From NCBI RefSeq assembly GCF_042676045.1, contig NZ_JBHTJV010000026.1, forward strand, positions 201,908-265,907: 64,000 nt of DNA, in the 5' to 3' direction. Shown piece by piece: positions 26,885 to 35,656 of the stretch (within the stretch, counting starts at the first letter, position 1; each line of letters starts with the position of its first letter). The DNA is from Pseudahrensia aquimaris. GTDB taxonomy: Bacteria > Pseudomonadota > Alphaproteobacteria > Rhizobiales > Rhizobiaceae. The position numbers were made by a program, and so were the translations under genes. The notes beneath the pieces are model-generated. The model worked only from the letters and a program-made list of their open reading frames with translations. It made no database searches and had not been told where the DNA came from.

Positions 26885-28831
26885 TTAGGTGTCGCTGGAG
26901 GCAATACGCATGGCCGAGTCGCCATCGCCTACTTGCTGATCAACGGCAATCGCCAAGCCTTGCACGACACCGTCCTTTGGCGCAATAACCGCATGCTCCA
27001 TCTTCATGGCTTCGACAGAAAACAGCATGTCGCCCTTCTCAACCACATCACCCTCGCTCACGGTGACAGCAATTATTCGGCCATGCATGGGCACTCGAAT
27101 TGAACCGTCAGCGCTGCTATCGCCACCACCGTCTTCAACATCTCTGTGGGCGAGCGGCGCAAACACAGTGCTGACACCCTCGTCAAACACATAAACAACC
27201 CGACCGGCTTTGAGAACGCGTAACCGGGTGTCAGGCCGCTGCCATTGATCGTCCTCGTCCATCACGCTCAGGCCATTGCGGTCAAATCGCACACGCCTGC
27301 TGACGGTTTCTCCGTCCAGTGAGAACCCCATATCCATCTCGCGCGTGCCGTGAACTTGAAAAGCATCCTTCGCAGCCCACGGGCCGCCTTTTGCGTCTGC
27401 GGGCTCATCCAACGCCATCAGCGCAGCAACACCCGACGCAATCACGCTATCGCTCGGCACAGGACGGGCTGTTAGCGCCTCGATATTTCGATCAATAAGG
27501 CCTGTGTCGAAATTCTCGGCTAAAAATTCACGATCAGCCACAAGGCTTGCAAGAAACGCGATGTTGTTTGAGGTGCCAGCGAGTGTTGATCCTTTCAAGG
27601 CACGCTCCAAAGCTGTCATGGCCTCGCGGCGTGTCTCTCCATGAACAATCACCTTTGCGATCATCGGATCGTAATGGGGCGAGATCACATCGCCTTCTTC
27701 GACGCCCGAATCGATGCGCACGGCAGCATCATCCGGCCAACCCAGCGCAATCAACCTGCCTGTTGATGGCAGAAAACCGTTGGAAGGGTCTTCCGCATAG
27801 ACACGGGCTTCAACTGCGTGGCCGGAGAGCGAAAGTGCGTCCTGCATCAAAGGCAATTTCTCACCCGAAGCCACCCGCAATTGCCACTCTACCAAATCCC
27901 GCCCGGTGACCATTTCCGTTACCGGATGCTCCACTTGCAAGCGGGTGTTCATTTCCATGAACCAGAAGCCATCTTCGCGCAGGCCTTGCGAACCATCCAC
28001 GATGAACTCCACCGTACCAGCACCCTGATACCCCACAGCCTTGGCCGCATCGCATGCGGCTTTCCCCATGGCTTTGCGCACAGCCGCGGTCATGCCTGGG
28101 GCCGGGGCTTCCTCAATTACCTTTTGATGCCGGCGTTGCAGCGAGCAGTCGCGTTCGAACAGATGGACAACATTGCCTTTGGCATCACCAAATATCTGCA
28201 TCTCAATATGGCGAGGGCTGTCGATGAATTTTTCAATCAGCACATCATCATTGCCAAAAGCGGCCTTCGCCTCACGCTTTGCAGCAGTCAACGCTTCATC
28301 AAATTGCAAGGCCTTTTCAACGAGCCTCATTCCTTTGCCGCCGCCGCCCGCAACAGCTTTGATAAGCACCGGATAGCCAATTTCATAGGCTTTGCGCTTG
28401 AGCAGTTCGGCGTTTTGATTGCTGCCATGATAACCGGGCACCACGGGCACTCCGGCCTCGCTCATCAACTCCTTCGCCTTGTCCTTCAAACCCATTGCGC
28501 GGATAGCACTTGGTGGGGGACCAACGAAAATCATGCCCGCGTCTTGGGTCAATTCAGCAAAATCGGCGTTTTCAGACAAAAAGCCGTAGCCCGGATGAAT
28601 AGCCTCCGCACCTGCCTCTTTAGCGATCTTCAAAATGCGCCCTGCCCGCAGATATGAATCGCTGGCAGGCGCAGGTCCAAGCAAATACGCCTCGTCAGCC
28701 ATGCGCACGTGCAGCGCATTTGCGTCGGCCTCGGAATAGACAGCAATCGTCTTTACGCCCATGCGACGCGCGGTGCGGATGATGCGGCAAGCAATTTCGC
28801 CACGGTTTGCAATGAGAAGAGATTTGATCAT
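26885..28831 (-). CDS. Acyl-CoA carboxylase alpha subunit (methylcrotonyl-CoA type)
   Basis: Biotin-dependent carboxylase subunit that carboxylates its own biotin. The biotin carboxylase domain occupies about residues 1-445: ANRGEIACRIIRTARRMG, the ATP-grasp glycine loop AVAGGGGKGMRLVE, and FMEMNTRLQVEHPVTEM. The C-terminal biotinyl domain has FSVEAMKMEHAVI with the lysine that is biotinylated. Length (648 aa) and the segment EAGVPVVPGYHGSNQN fit 3-methylcrotonyl-CoA carboxylase alpha better than propionyl-CoA carboxylase. No beta subunit or leucine-degradation gene is in the window, so the substrate stays open. Confidence 0.88.
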   Translation of the reverse strand: MIKSLLIANRGEIACRIIRTARRMGVKTIAVYSEADANALHVRMADEAYLLGPAPASDSYLRAGRILKIAKEAGAEAIHPGYGFLSENADFAELTQDAGMIFVGPPPSAIRAMGLKDKAKELMSEAGVPVVPGYHGSNQNAELLKRKAYEIGYPVLIKAVAGGGGKGMRLVEKALQFDEALTAAKREAKAAFGNDDVLIEKFIDSPRHIEMQIFGDAKGNVVHLFERDCSLQRRHQKVIEEAPAPGMTAAVRKAMGKAACDAAKAVGYQGAGTVEFIVDGSQGLREDGFWFMEMNTRLQVEHPVTEMVTGRDLVEWQLRVASGEKLPLMQDALSLSGHAVEARVYAEDPSNGFLPSTGRLIALGWPDDAAVRIDSGVEEGDVISPHYDPMIAKVIVHGETRREAMTALERALKGSTLAGTSNNIAFLASLVADREFLAENFDTGLIDRNIEALTARPVPSDSVIASGVAALMALDEPADAKGGPWAAKDAFQVHGTREMDMGFSLDGETVSRRVRFDRNGLSVMDEDDQWQRPDTRLRVLKAGRVVYVFDEGVSTVFAPLAHRDVEDGGGDSSADGSIRVPMHGRIIAVTVSEGDVVEKGDMLFSVEAMKMEHAVIAPKDGVVQGLAIAVDQQVGDGDSAMRIASSDT

Positions 28832-28875
28832 GCGCCCTCAATAGCGCGAAGGCGTGGCGCAATCCACAAGCGCGT

Positions 28876-30273
28876 TCAACATTCCACCATGTTGACAGCG
28901 AGCCCACCCTGGCTCGTTTCTTTGTAACGTTCAGACATATCGTAGCCCGTCTGCCGCATGGTCTCGATGCAGGCATCCAGTGGCACGAAATGGGTTCCGT
29001 CTCCGTGCATGGCTAGCGATGCCGCAGTAACAGCTTTCACCGCCCCCAGCGCGTTGCGCTCGATACAGGGCACCTGCACCAGGCCACCCACAGGATCGCA
29101 CGTCATGCCCAGATGGTGCTCCAGCGCGATCTCGGCCGCATTCTCAACCTGTTCCGGCGTGCCACCCATTATTGCCGCCAGTCCAGCAGCAGCCATGGCA
29201 GCAGCAGACCCCACTTCGCCCTGACAACCCACTTCTGCGCCGGAAATAGAAGCATTGTGCTTGATGATCCCGCCGATAGCAGCAGCGGTGAGCAAAAAGT
29301 CTTCAATGTCCTTAGGTGTCGCGCCCGTATGGAACTTCAAATGATAGCTAAGAACAGCTGGTATGACGCCCGCCGCGCCATTGGTCGGTGCAGTCACCAC
29401 CTTGCCACCTGCGGCGTTTTCTTCGTTTACGGCCATCGCAAACACCGAGAGCCAGTCGTTGGCAGCTAATGGCCCCAAATCGTTTTTGGACCATTTCTCG
29501 TCCAACTTATGGAAAACCTGTTTGGCACGGCGCTTAACAAACAGCCCGCCCGGCAATTCGCCTTCCTGCGAAAGCCCGCGCTTCACGCAAGCATCCATTG
29601 CGTCCCAAATACCGCGAATGTCTTTGTCCAACGTCGCAGTGAAGCCGATGGCTTTCTCGTTCTCCCGCTTCATATCAGCAATGGTAAGCCCGCTTGTTCG
29701 CGCCATTTCCAGCATCTGCTTTGCGCTGGAAAAGGGATATGGCACCTCATATTGCGCAGGCACGAGATCATCCTTCAGGCGCAACATATCCATATCGTCG
29801 GCTACGAAACCACCACCGATGGAATACATGATCTTGGACACCAAGAACTGACCGGCCCGATCGTAGGCCGAAAACCGCATACCGTTAGCATGGGCTGGGA
29901 GGTTCTCGTCGTAGTCGAAGATCAAATCCGCATCGGGATCGAACTCCCATGCGGGAAACCCTTCGGCCAAAACCTTCCTTTCAGTATAGGCCTGCGCCAA
30001 CAGCCCATCCACGGCATCAGGGTCTATAGTCGAGGGTTCGCACCCCATCATTCCCAAGATGACCGCGCGGTCTGTGCCATGCCCTTTGCCTGTAAATGCC
30101 AGAGAACCATGCAGCGAACACGTCACACGCCAGATTTCGCTAGAAGCGGGGCGCGGCCAGTCGTCGTCTCGCAAGAAATGCAGGAACTGCCGTGCAGCAA
30201 CCATCGGCCCCATTGTGTGAGACGAAGACGGTCCGATGCCGACCTTGAACATATCGAAAACAGAAAGAAACAT
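28876..30273 (-). CDS. sdaA: L-serine ammonia-lyase (iron-sulfur type, single chain)
   Basis: Deaminates L-serine to pyruvate with a [4Fe-4S] cluster. The beta-like N-terminal part opens with FDMFKVGIGPSSSHTMGP, and the alpha-like C-terminal part carries SGAEVGCQGEVGSAAAMAAA, MTCDPVGGLVQVPCIERN and a further cysteine near ECxxTGY-like DACIETMRQTGYDMS; these cysteines bind the cluster. I chose ATG at 30273 (465 aa) because the family begins at MFLSVFDMFK; 36 further upstream residues look non-coding. It is divergent from sfsA. Confidence 0.95.
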   Translation of the reverse strand: MFLSVFDMFKVGIGPSSSHTMGPMVAARQFLHFLRDDDWPRPASSEIWRVTCSLHGSLAFTGKGHGTDRAVILGMMGCEPSTIDPDAVDGLLAQAYTERKVLAEGFPAWEFDPDADLIFDYDENLPAHANGMRFSAYDRAGQFLVSKIMYSIGGGFVADDMDMLRLKDDLVPAQYEVPYPFSSAKQMLEMARTSGLTIADMKRENEKAIGFTATLDKDIRGIWDAMDACVKRGLSQEGELPGGLFVKRRAKQVFHKLDEKWSKNDLGPLAANDWLSVFAMAVNEENAAGGKVVTAPTNGAAGVIPAVLSYHLKFHTGATPKDIEDFLLTAAAIGGIIKHNASISGAEVGCQGEVGSAAAMAAAGLAAIMGGTPEQVENAAEIALEHHLGMTCDPVGGLVQVPCIERNALGAVKAVTAASLAMHGDGTHFVPLDACIETMRQTGYDMSERYKETSQGGLAVNMVEC

Positions 30274-30423
30274 GAGTGATAACAGCAATTCGAGCGCGAG
30301 AATTGTTGGCCCCGCATTTTTGCAGCAGCAAAACCGCCAATGCGAGAGGCGAAACGTCTCAGGACAGTCTGTTTCCGACACGGGACGTTGTCGGCTGGCC
30401 AGTTTCGATCTAATTCTTCGACG

Positions 30424-31137
30424 ATGGATTTTCCGACCACCTTGATCCCCGGCGTGCTGGAGCAGCGCTACAAACGCTTCCTCGCCGATGTTCGGCTGGA
30501 GGACGGGTCAATCACCACCGTCCACTGCCCCAATCCCGGCGCTATGATGGGGCTCAACACACCCGGATTTCGTTGTTGGATTTCCGACAGCGGCAACCCG
30601 AAGCGCAAATTGCGGCACACGCTGGAACTGATCGAAGCTGTCGGCCCCTCCGGCCCCGTTATGGTTGGCATCAACACCGGCACGCCTAACAAGCTGGCGG
30701 AGGAAGCCATACTGTCTGGTGTGGTGCCGCAACTGGCAGGCTATGAGACGCTGCGACGGGAGGTGAAATACGGCGAAAATTCACGCATCGACATTCTGCT
30801 GCAAAACGAAGGCAAGCCACCCTGCTATGTGGAGGTTAAAAACGTCCATCTGGTACGCAAAGGCCGGTTGCACGAATTTCCAGACTGCAAAACGACACGA
30901 GGCGCCAAACATCTTCGCGAACTCGCAGCCCAAGTCGGGCTCGGCAACCGCGCTGTGATGCTCTACATAATCCAGCGCGAGGACGGTGATACATTCTCGC
31001 TTGCCCGCGATTTGGACCCCGATTACGCCAAAGCCTTTGAAGAAGCCCGCGACGGCGGGGTTGAAGCCTACGCCATTCGGTGCCAAATCTCGACCACCAG
31101 CATTCTCGCCACGACTCCGATCCCGATTGTGGTTTGA
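30424..31137 (+). CDS. sfsA: Sugar fermentation stimulation protein SfsA
   Basis: Conserved nuclease-like, DNA-binding protein; the physiological role is poorly defined. Family landmarks are RYKRFLADVRLEDG, VHCPNPGAMMGLN, the nuclease-type ENSRIDILLQ with YVEVKNVHLV, and FPDCKTTRGAKHLREL. ATG at 30424 fits the family N-terminus (237 aa); the upstream frame extension overlaps the divergent sdaA promoter. map begins 23 bases after the stop. Confidence 0.95.
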   Translation: MDFPTTLIPGVLEQRYKRFLADVRLEDGSITTVHCPNPGAMMGLNTPGFRCWISDSGNPKRKLRHTLELIEAVGPSGPVMVGINTGTPNKLAEEAILSGVVPQLAGYETLRREVKYGENSRIDILLQNEGKPPCYVEVKNVHLVRKGRLHEFPDCKTTRGAKHLRELAAQVGLGNRAVMLYIIQREDGDTFSLARDLDPDYAKAFEEARDGGVEAYAIRCQISTTSILATTPIPIVV

Positions 31138-31160
31138 CGCTCGACCAAGAGGCACGTCCC

Positions 31161-31991
31161 GTGAACACCTATCTGCCAGCCGCCGAAGCTCCGCTCAAAA
31201 ACACCGGCCAGATCAAGCTCTACACGCCTGAAGATTTTGTCGGCATGCGCCGCGCTTGCCAACTGACAGCCACTTGCCTTGATGAAGTCGCCGCCATGGT
31301 GAAACCCGGCGTGACGACCAAGGAGATCGACGATTTCGTGCTGCAATTCGGCCTGGACCACGGCGCGTTCCCAGCTACGCTAAACTACCGCGGCTATCCC
31401 TATTCAAGTTGCATATCGCTGAATCATGTCGTTTGCCACGGCATGCCATCGGACAAAAAACTGAAATCCGGCGATATTCTCAACGTCGACATCACTTTCT
31501 TGCTGGACGGCTGGCACGGTGACTCCAGCCGCATGTACATAGCGGGCGAGCCTAAACGTGCTGCTGAACGGCTGGTGGATCTGACCTACGATTGTCTGAT
31601 GGCAGGCATTGCGCAGGTCAAACCCGGCAACCGCCTCGGCGCGATTGGCGCGGCGATCCAAGATCTTGCCGAGGCCAACCGCTGCTCGGTCGTGCGCGAT
31701 TTTTGCGGCCACGGCGTTGGTCGCTTGTTTCATGATGCACCCAACGTGCTGCACTATGGCCGCCCCAACGAAGGGCCAGAATTGAAGCCGGGCATGATTT
31801 TTACCATTGAACCCATGATTAATTTGGGCAAGCACCACGTCAAAATTCTCAATGACGGTTGGACAGCTGTTACCCGCGACCGTTCACTAACAGCGCAGTT
31901 TGAACACTCAGTTGGCGTGACCCAAGACGGTTGCGAGATTTTCACACAATCACCCGCCGGTCACACCAAGCCGCCCTATTCTGTCGGCTGA
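31161..31991 (+). CDS. map: Type I methionine aminopeptidase
   Basis: Removes the N-terminal methionine from new proteins. The five metal ligands are visible: two aspartates in LNVDITFLLDGWHGDSSR, histidine in GHGVGRLFHDAP, glutamates in FTIEPMINLG and FEHSVGVT. GTG at 31161 is chosen because AAGAGG lies 8 bases upstream and the longer frame from 31080 overlaps the end of sfsA; 276 aa. radC follows after 9 bases. Confidence 0.96.
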   Translation: MNTYLPAAEAPLKNTGQIKLYTPEDFVGMRRACQLTATCLDEVAAMVKPGVTTKEIDDFVLQFGLDHGAFPATLNYRGYPYSSCISLNHVVCHGMPSDKKLKSGDILNVDITFLLDGWHGDSSRMYIAGEPKRAAERLVDLTYDCLMAGIAQVKPGNRLGAIGAAIQDLAEANRCSVVRDFCGHGVGRLFHDAPNVLHYGRPNEGPELKPGMIFTIEPMINLGKHHVKILNDGWTAVTRDRSLTAQFEHSVGVTQDGCEIFTQSPAGHTKPPYSVG

Positions 31992-32000
31992 TCGCACCCA

Positions 32001-32723
32001 ATGGCTTCCACCAAAAACCCGCCCACCAGCGCCGGTTTCGAAGAAGCAAACGCTCCACACTATATCGGTCATCGCGATCGGTTGCGCGGTAGGCTGCTGA
32101 CCCAAGGCGCGGATGCTGTCGCAGATTATGAATTGCTGGAAATGATCCTTTTCCGCACAATTCCTCGCCGTGACACAAAGCCAATCGCGAAGGCACTGCT
32201 CAGCACTTTTGGCTCTCTCCCCGCCGTTTTTGCAGCCGATATAAAGGAACTTTGCCAAGTCAAAGGCGTGAAGGAAGGCATTGCAACCGATCTAAAGATC
32301 ATCCACGCGACCCTCGGGCGCACAGCGAAGGCTTCTGTCATTGATCAGCCGATCCTAAGCTCATGGTCATCTGTAATTGAATACTGCACCCGCGTGATGG
32401 CTCACGAGCCCATTGAGCAATTGCGTATTCTTTTCCTCGACAAAAAGAACCGTCTGCAGGTCGACGAGGTGCAGCAAAAAGGCACTGTGGACCACACGCC
32501 CGTTTATACCCGTGAGGTGGTCAAACGAGCCCTGGAACTGAATGCATCTGCTATTCTTCTAGTCCACAACCATCCCTCCGGCGATCCAACACCATCGCGT
32601 GCAGATATTGATATGACCCAACTCATCATTGAGGCTTCGGCCCCCATGGGCATCACGGTTCACGACCACATTATCATCGGGCGCGATGGGCACGTTTCAA
32701 TGAAGGCACTGCAATTAATATGA
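32001..32723 (+). CDS. radC: RadC family JAMM-domain protein
   Basis: Protein of the RadC/YicR family with a helix-hairpin-helix-like N-terminal part (YELLEMILFRTIPRRDTKP, LCQVKGVKEG) and a C-terminal JAMM/MPN domain, metal site LVHNHPSGDPTPSRAD. A DNA-repair role has been claimed but is doubtful; a metalloprotease or nuclease activity is possible. 240 aa, usual length. It overlaps the following solute-binding protein gene by 4 bases (ATGA). Confidence 0.95.
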   Translation: MASTKNPPTSAGFEEANAPHYIGHRDRLRGRLLTQGADAVADYELLEMILFRTIPRRDTKPIAKALLSTFGSLPAVFAADIKELCQVKGVKEGIATDLKIIHATLGRTAKASVIDQPILSSWSSVIEYCTRVMAHEPIEQLRILFLDKKNRLQVDEVQQKGTVDHTPVYTREVVKRALELNASAILLVHNHPSGDPTPSRADIDMTQLIIEASAPMGITVHDHIIIGRDGHVSMKALQLI

Positions 32724-33769
32724 GCTTTCGGTTCTCCCAATTGGTCGCTTGCGCGATGGGCGTGTTGCTGTTCAACGTTGCCCATGCAGCAGACCGTATT
32801 GGGTTGGCTTTGCCATCAGAATCACGTTTCGAACCCGCAGCCCAAATGCTGCGTTCAGGCGTTCAAGCCGCTCTAAGGGCCGCCAACAGCGACACCCAGA
32901 TTGTTGAATTTACTGTGGCCTGCGCGGCAACCAAAGAAAGCCCCAAGCCGATTCTGCCGCTGGGCGTTGGCTTCATCATCGGCCCTCCCTGTTTCGGTGC
33001 AGCGCAAGCGGTAGCACGCATTCTCAACCCCGAAGGCACGACCGAACCTGTGCCTGTTCTCGCTATTGGCTCACATGCACCACTGCTAAAACGGTTGCGC
33101 GAGCGCGAAAACCTGCCGCTTTTCGTTTTGGGGAAGAACGATAACGCAGAAGCTGAAGCCATTCTGGAAAAGGCCATTCCGGCTTTCACAGGCAAGCCCT
33201 TTGCCATTGTAGACGATGGTTCGGTCCACGGTCGCTTCCTCGCCGATCAATTGCGACTGTTGGGCGATGAACGCGGCATAAAACCCGCCACCGTTGCAAC
33301 ATTTCGGCCGTTACAATCGACCCAGCGGACAATGCTTCAGCGTCTCGCCCGCTCAGGCGTCGAAGCGCTTATCATTCTGGGAGCGCCTGAGGACGTGATC
33401 ACCATTGCCTCCGATTTGAAGGCGACCAACCGAAATTGGGCCATCGCCGTGAGCGATCAGGCCGCGCTTTTGCCTTTCATGGCGCGGCCAAGCGATTTGC
33501 CCGATGGCGCTGTGGTGATCAAAGAACGCGATGCACCAGCCAATATCGCACCGGCGCTCTCCTCAGCAGAACGCGCACAGTTTGTCCGCGGATTTGTTGC
33601 TGGTGAAATCGCGCTTCAATCACTTGGCGGCAACCCGCTCAATACAGGCCAGACCTATCAAACCAGCCTTGGTTCTCTGAAAATATCAAACGAAGGACGG
33701 ACAGAAATTCTGCCCTATGAACTGCGACTGTGGTCAGAGATTAGCACCAACACTATGAGCCAAAACTGA
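32720..33769 (+). CDS. Periplasmic solute-binding protein, Leu/Ile/Val-like
   Basis: Type I periplasmic binding fold of 349 aa. Signal peptide at about residues 1-23 (LVACAMGVLLFNVAHAA), then RIGLALPSESRF and a two-lobe sequence with hinge-like strands (KPFAIVDDGSVHGRFLADQL, VEALIILGAPEDV). The family includes LivJ and amide-type receptors. No permease or ATPase is nearby, so it may serve a distant transporter or another role. It overlaps radC and, by one base, the P1 peptidase gene. Confidence 0.8.
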   Translation: MSFRFSQLVACAMGVLLFNVAHAADRIGLALPSESRFEPAAQMLRSGVQAALRAANSDTQIVEFTVACAATKESPKPILPLGVGFIIGPPCFGAAQAVARILNPEGTTEPVPVLAIGSHAPLLKRLRERENLPLFVLGKNDNAEAEAILEKAIPAFTGKPFAIVDDGSVHGRFLADQLRLLGDERGIKPATVATFRPLQSTQRTMLQRLARSGVEALIILGAPEDVITIASDLKATNRNWAIAVSDQAALLPFMARPSDLPDGAVVIKERDAPANIAPALSSAERAQFVRGFVAGEIALQSLGGNPLNTGQTYQTSLGSLKISNEGRTEILPYELRLWSEISTNTMSQN

Positions 33770-34791
33770 TGAAACCGGGTGCGCGAAACCTTATCACAGA
33801 TGTTGCAGGACTGCGTGTCGGCAACGCTTCCGATGACAAGCTGAAATCCGGCGTAACCGCGCTCATATCAGACGTCGAAAATGTGGCTTCGGTCCACGTG
33901 ATGGGCGGCGCACCGGGAACACGCGAGACAGACCTTCTTGCGCCAGAAAACTCGGTCCAATCCGTCGATGCGCTGGTGCTTTCCGGCGGCTCGGCTTTTG
34001 GCTTGGACGCTTGCGGCGGCGTGCAGTCTTTCTTACGCACACAGGGCAAGGGCTTCGCGGTTGCAGACCAAATCGTGCCCATCGTGCCCGGTGCGATCCT
34101 CTTTGACCTCATCAATGGCGGAGACAAAGCGTGGGGCGATCACTCACCCTATCGCGAACTCGGCCAGTTGGCAGCACAGAACGCGTCATACGAATTCGAT
34201 TTGGGCTCCCAAGGTGCAGGCACTGGCGCACTGGTAGGCGGGCCGGGAATTGGATTGAAAGGTGGCCTTGGCTCAGCTTCTACAATCCTGCCGAATGGTG
34301 TCACAATCGGCGCACTGGTGGCCGTGAACGCTCTTGGCGCGCCAACGGTTGGTGAAGGAGCTAACTTCTGGGCAGTACCATTCGAGATGGGCGATGAGTT
34401 CGGCGGACTTGGGCCTTCGCAAGCAGACGCTGACGAAGCACAAGCTTTGCGCATCAAGTTTCGCGATACACAGGCACAGGGCAGCAACACAACCATTGCC
34501 ATCATCGCCACTGATGCAGCGCTTACCAAAGGGGAGGCCAAGCGCATGGCTATTGCCGCCCACGACGGCTTCGCCCGCGCCCTGTGGCCCGCCCACACGC
34601 CCATGGACGGCGATCTGGTGTTCGCCCTCGCTACAGGTGCAAAAGGCCCGCTGGACAGCATCGACGATCAAATAACATTCTCGGCGACAGCCGCCAGCAC
34701 AATGGCAAGGGCTATCGCGCGGGGCATTTTCCATGCACAATCAAGGGAGGGCGACATCTTTCCAACGTGGCACAAGGCTTTCAAACGATGA
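33769..34791 (+). CDS. P1 family peptidase (DmpA/L-aminopeptidase type)
   Basis: Self-cleaving Ntn-like aminopeptidase/esterase. Family blocks are NLITDVAGLRVGNA, SGGSAFGLDACGGV, ATVTIGALVAVN-like VTIGALVAVNALG, and the cleavage region QGSNTTIAIIATDAALTKG, where the serine after Gly should become the new N-terminal nucleophile. 340 aa, usual size. No signal peptide is evident, so it is probably cytoplasmic. Start and stop overlap both neighbours, indicating a coupled operon with the binding protein and DUF2259. Confidence 0.9.
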   Translation: MKPGARNLITDVAGLRVGNASDDKLKSGVTALISDVENVASVHVMGGAPGTRETDLLAPENSVQSVDALVLSGGSAFGLDACGGVQSFLRTQGKGFAVADQIVPIVPGAILFDLINGGDKAWGDHSPYRELGQLAAQNASYEFDLGSQGAGTGALVGGPGIGLKGGLGSASTILPNGVTIGALVAVNALGAPTVGEGANFWAVPFEMGDEFGGLGPSQADADEAQALRIKFRDTQAQGSNTTIAIIATDAALTKGEAKRMAIAAHDGFARALWPAHTPMDGDLVFALATGAKGPLDSIDDQITFSATAASTMARAIARGIFHAQSREGDIFPTWHKAFKR

Positions 34792-35558
34792 TGAAAACGC
34801 TCCTGTTTATCGCATTTGTATGCTTTTCGACGCTGGCCCATGCCGCGCAAACCTCACACCTCCACTTCGCAACATTCGCCAACAATGGCGAAACATTTTT
34901 GTTTATCGAAGCTGGTACACAAGACGGCTCCGGCACACACTATGCCAACGCCTTTGCCATCACTGTCGCAACCGACAGCTATCTCGACGGCTTCCCGATC
35001 AGGCTGCGCGAAGACGAGGAGCAGGCACTCGCCCGCGAGGGCGGAACGCCAGAGGAAAGCTCCGAGCGCAGCCATCGCGACCTAAACACGCTCATCGACA
35101 GCCTGAGGGCCAATCCAAACGTCGCCGCTATTCTGAGCAACAGCAGCCCAACCACCGAGCGCTTTTCTCAGGCGGCTTGGGACGCGGCCCCAGCCGCCAA
35201 ACAAGCCCGTTTCACGAAGACCGATATTTTCCCCATCAGCCGGGACATTTGGCAGTTAGAGCTTGCCAACATCAACTTCCCCGCTGATCCCGAACAGTGC
35301 TTTGGCCTGTTAGAACAAATGACTGGTTTCAAGCTCGACCTCGTGAACGAAGAAACCAGCGCAAGAACCACGCTCAACGAAGACGCCCGTGTGCCGACAA
35401 GACGCGGTTGCCCGCAAGACTACTGGATCGCCCATGTCTTCACCCACAGCTTCTTCAGAAGCACGCAGCGCATGGCGGTTATCTTGCGTTTCTCAAAGAC
35501 CGGCTTTGAAGGGCCAGACCGCGCGCTGATGGCGGTCACCACCGTGATGCCGGAGTAA
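34788..35558 (+). CDS. DUF2259 family secreted protein
   Basis: Exported protein of 256 aa, function unknown. Signal peptide at about residues 1-19 (MMKTLLFIAFVCFSTLAHAA). The mature part starts TSHLHFATFANNGETFLFIE, a known DUF2259 opening, and contains two cysteines (PEQCFGLL, RRGCPQDYW) that could form a disulfide. ATG at 34788 overlaps the P1 peptidase stop; a longer frame upstream is that gene read out of frame. Last gene of the map-radC-binding protein-peptidase series. Confidence 0.82.
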   Translation: MMKTLLFIAFVCFSTLAHAAQTSHLHFATFANNGETFLFIEAGTQDGSGTHYANAFAITVATDSYLDGFPIRLREDEEQALAREGGTPEESSERSHRDLNTLIDSLRANPNVAAILSNSSPTTERFSQAAWDAAPAAKQARFTKTDIFPISRDIWQLELANINFPADPEQCFGLLEQMTGFKLDLVNEETSARTTLNEDARVPTRRGCPQDYWIAHVFTHSFFRSTQRMAVILRFSKTGFEGPDRALMAVTTVMPE

Positions 35559-35656
35559 AGCAAGGTCACTTGGGGGTATTGCGCCCGTGCCGTTGAAGCG
35601 GCGCGGTGGCGGTGATAGGCCAGCGGCAACACTCCCAACACCAAGGCCTATCCGCC

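Noticed and set aside
27818..28657. 279-codon frame on the plus strand
   Set aside because: It is the antisense of the carboxylase biotin domain region.
30274..30381. N-terminal extension of sdaA
   Set aside because: It lies in the sdaA-sfsA promoter region and does not match the family.
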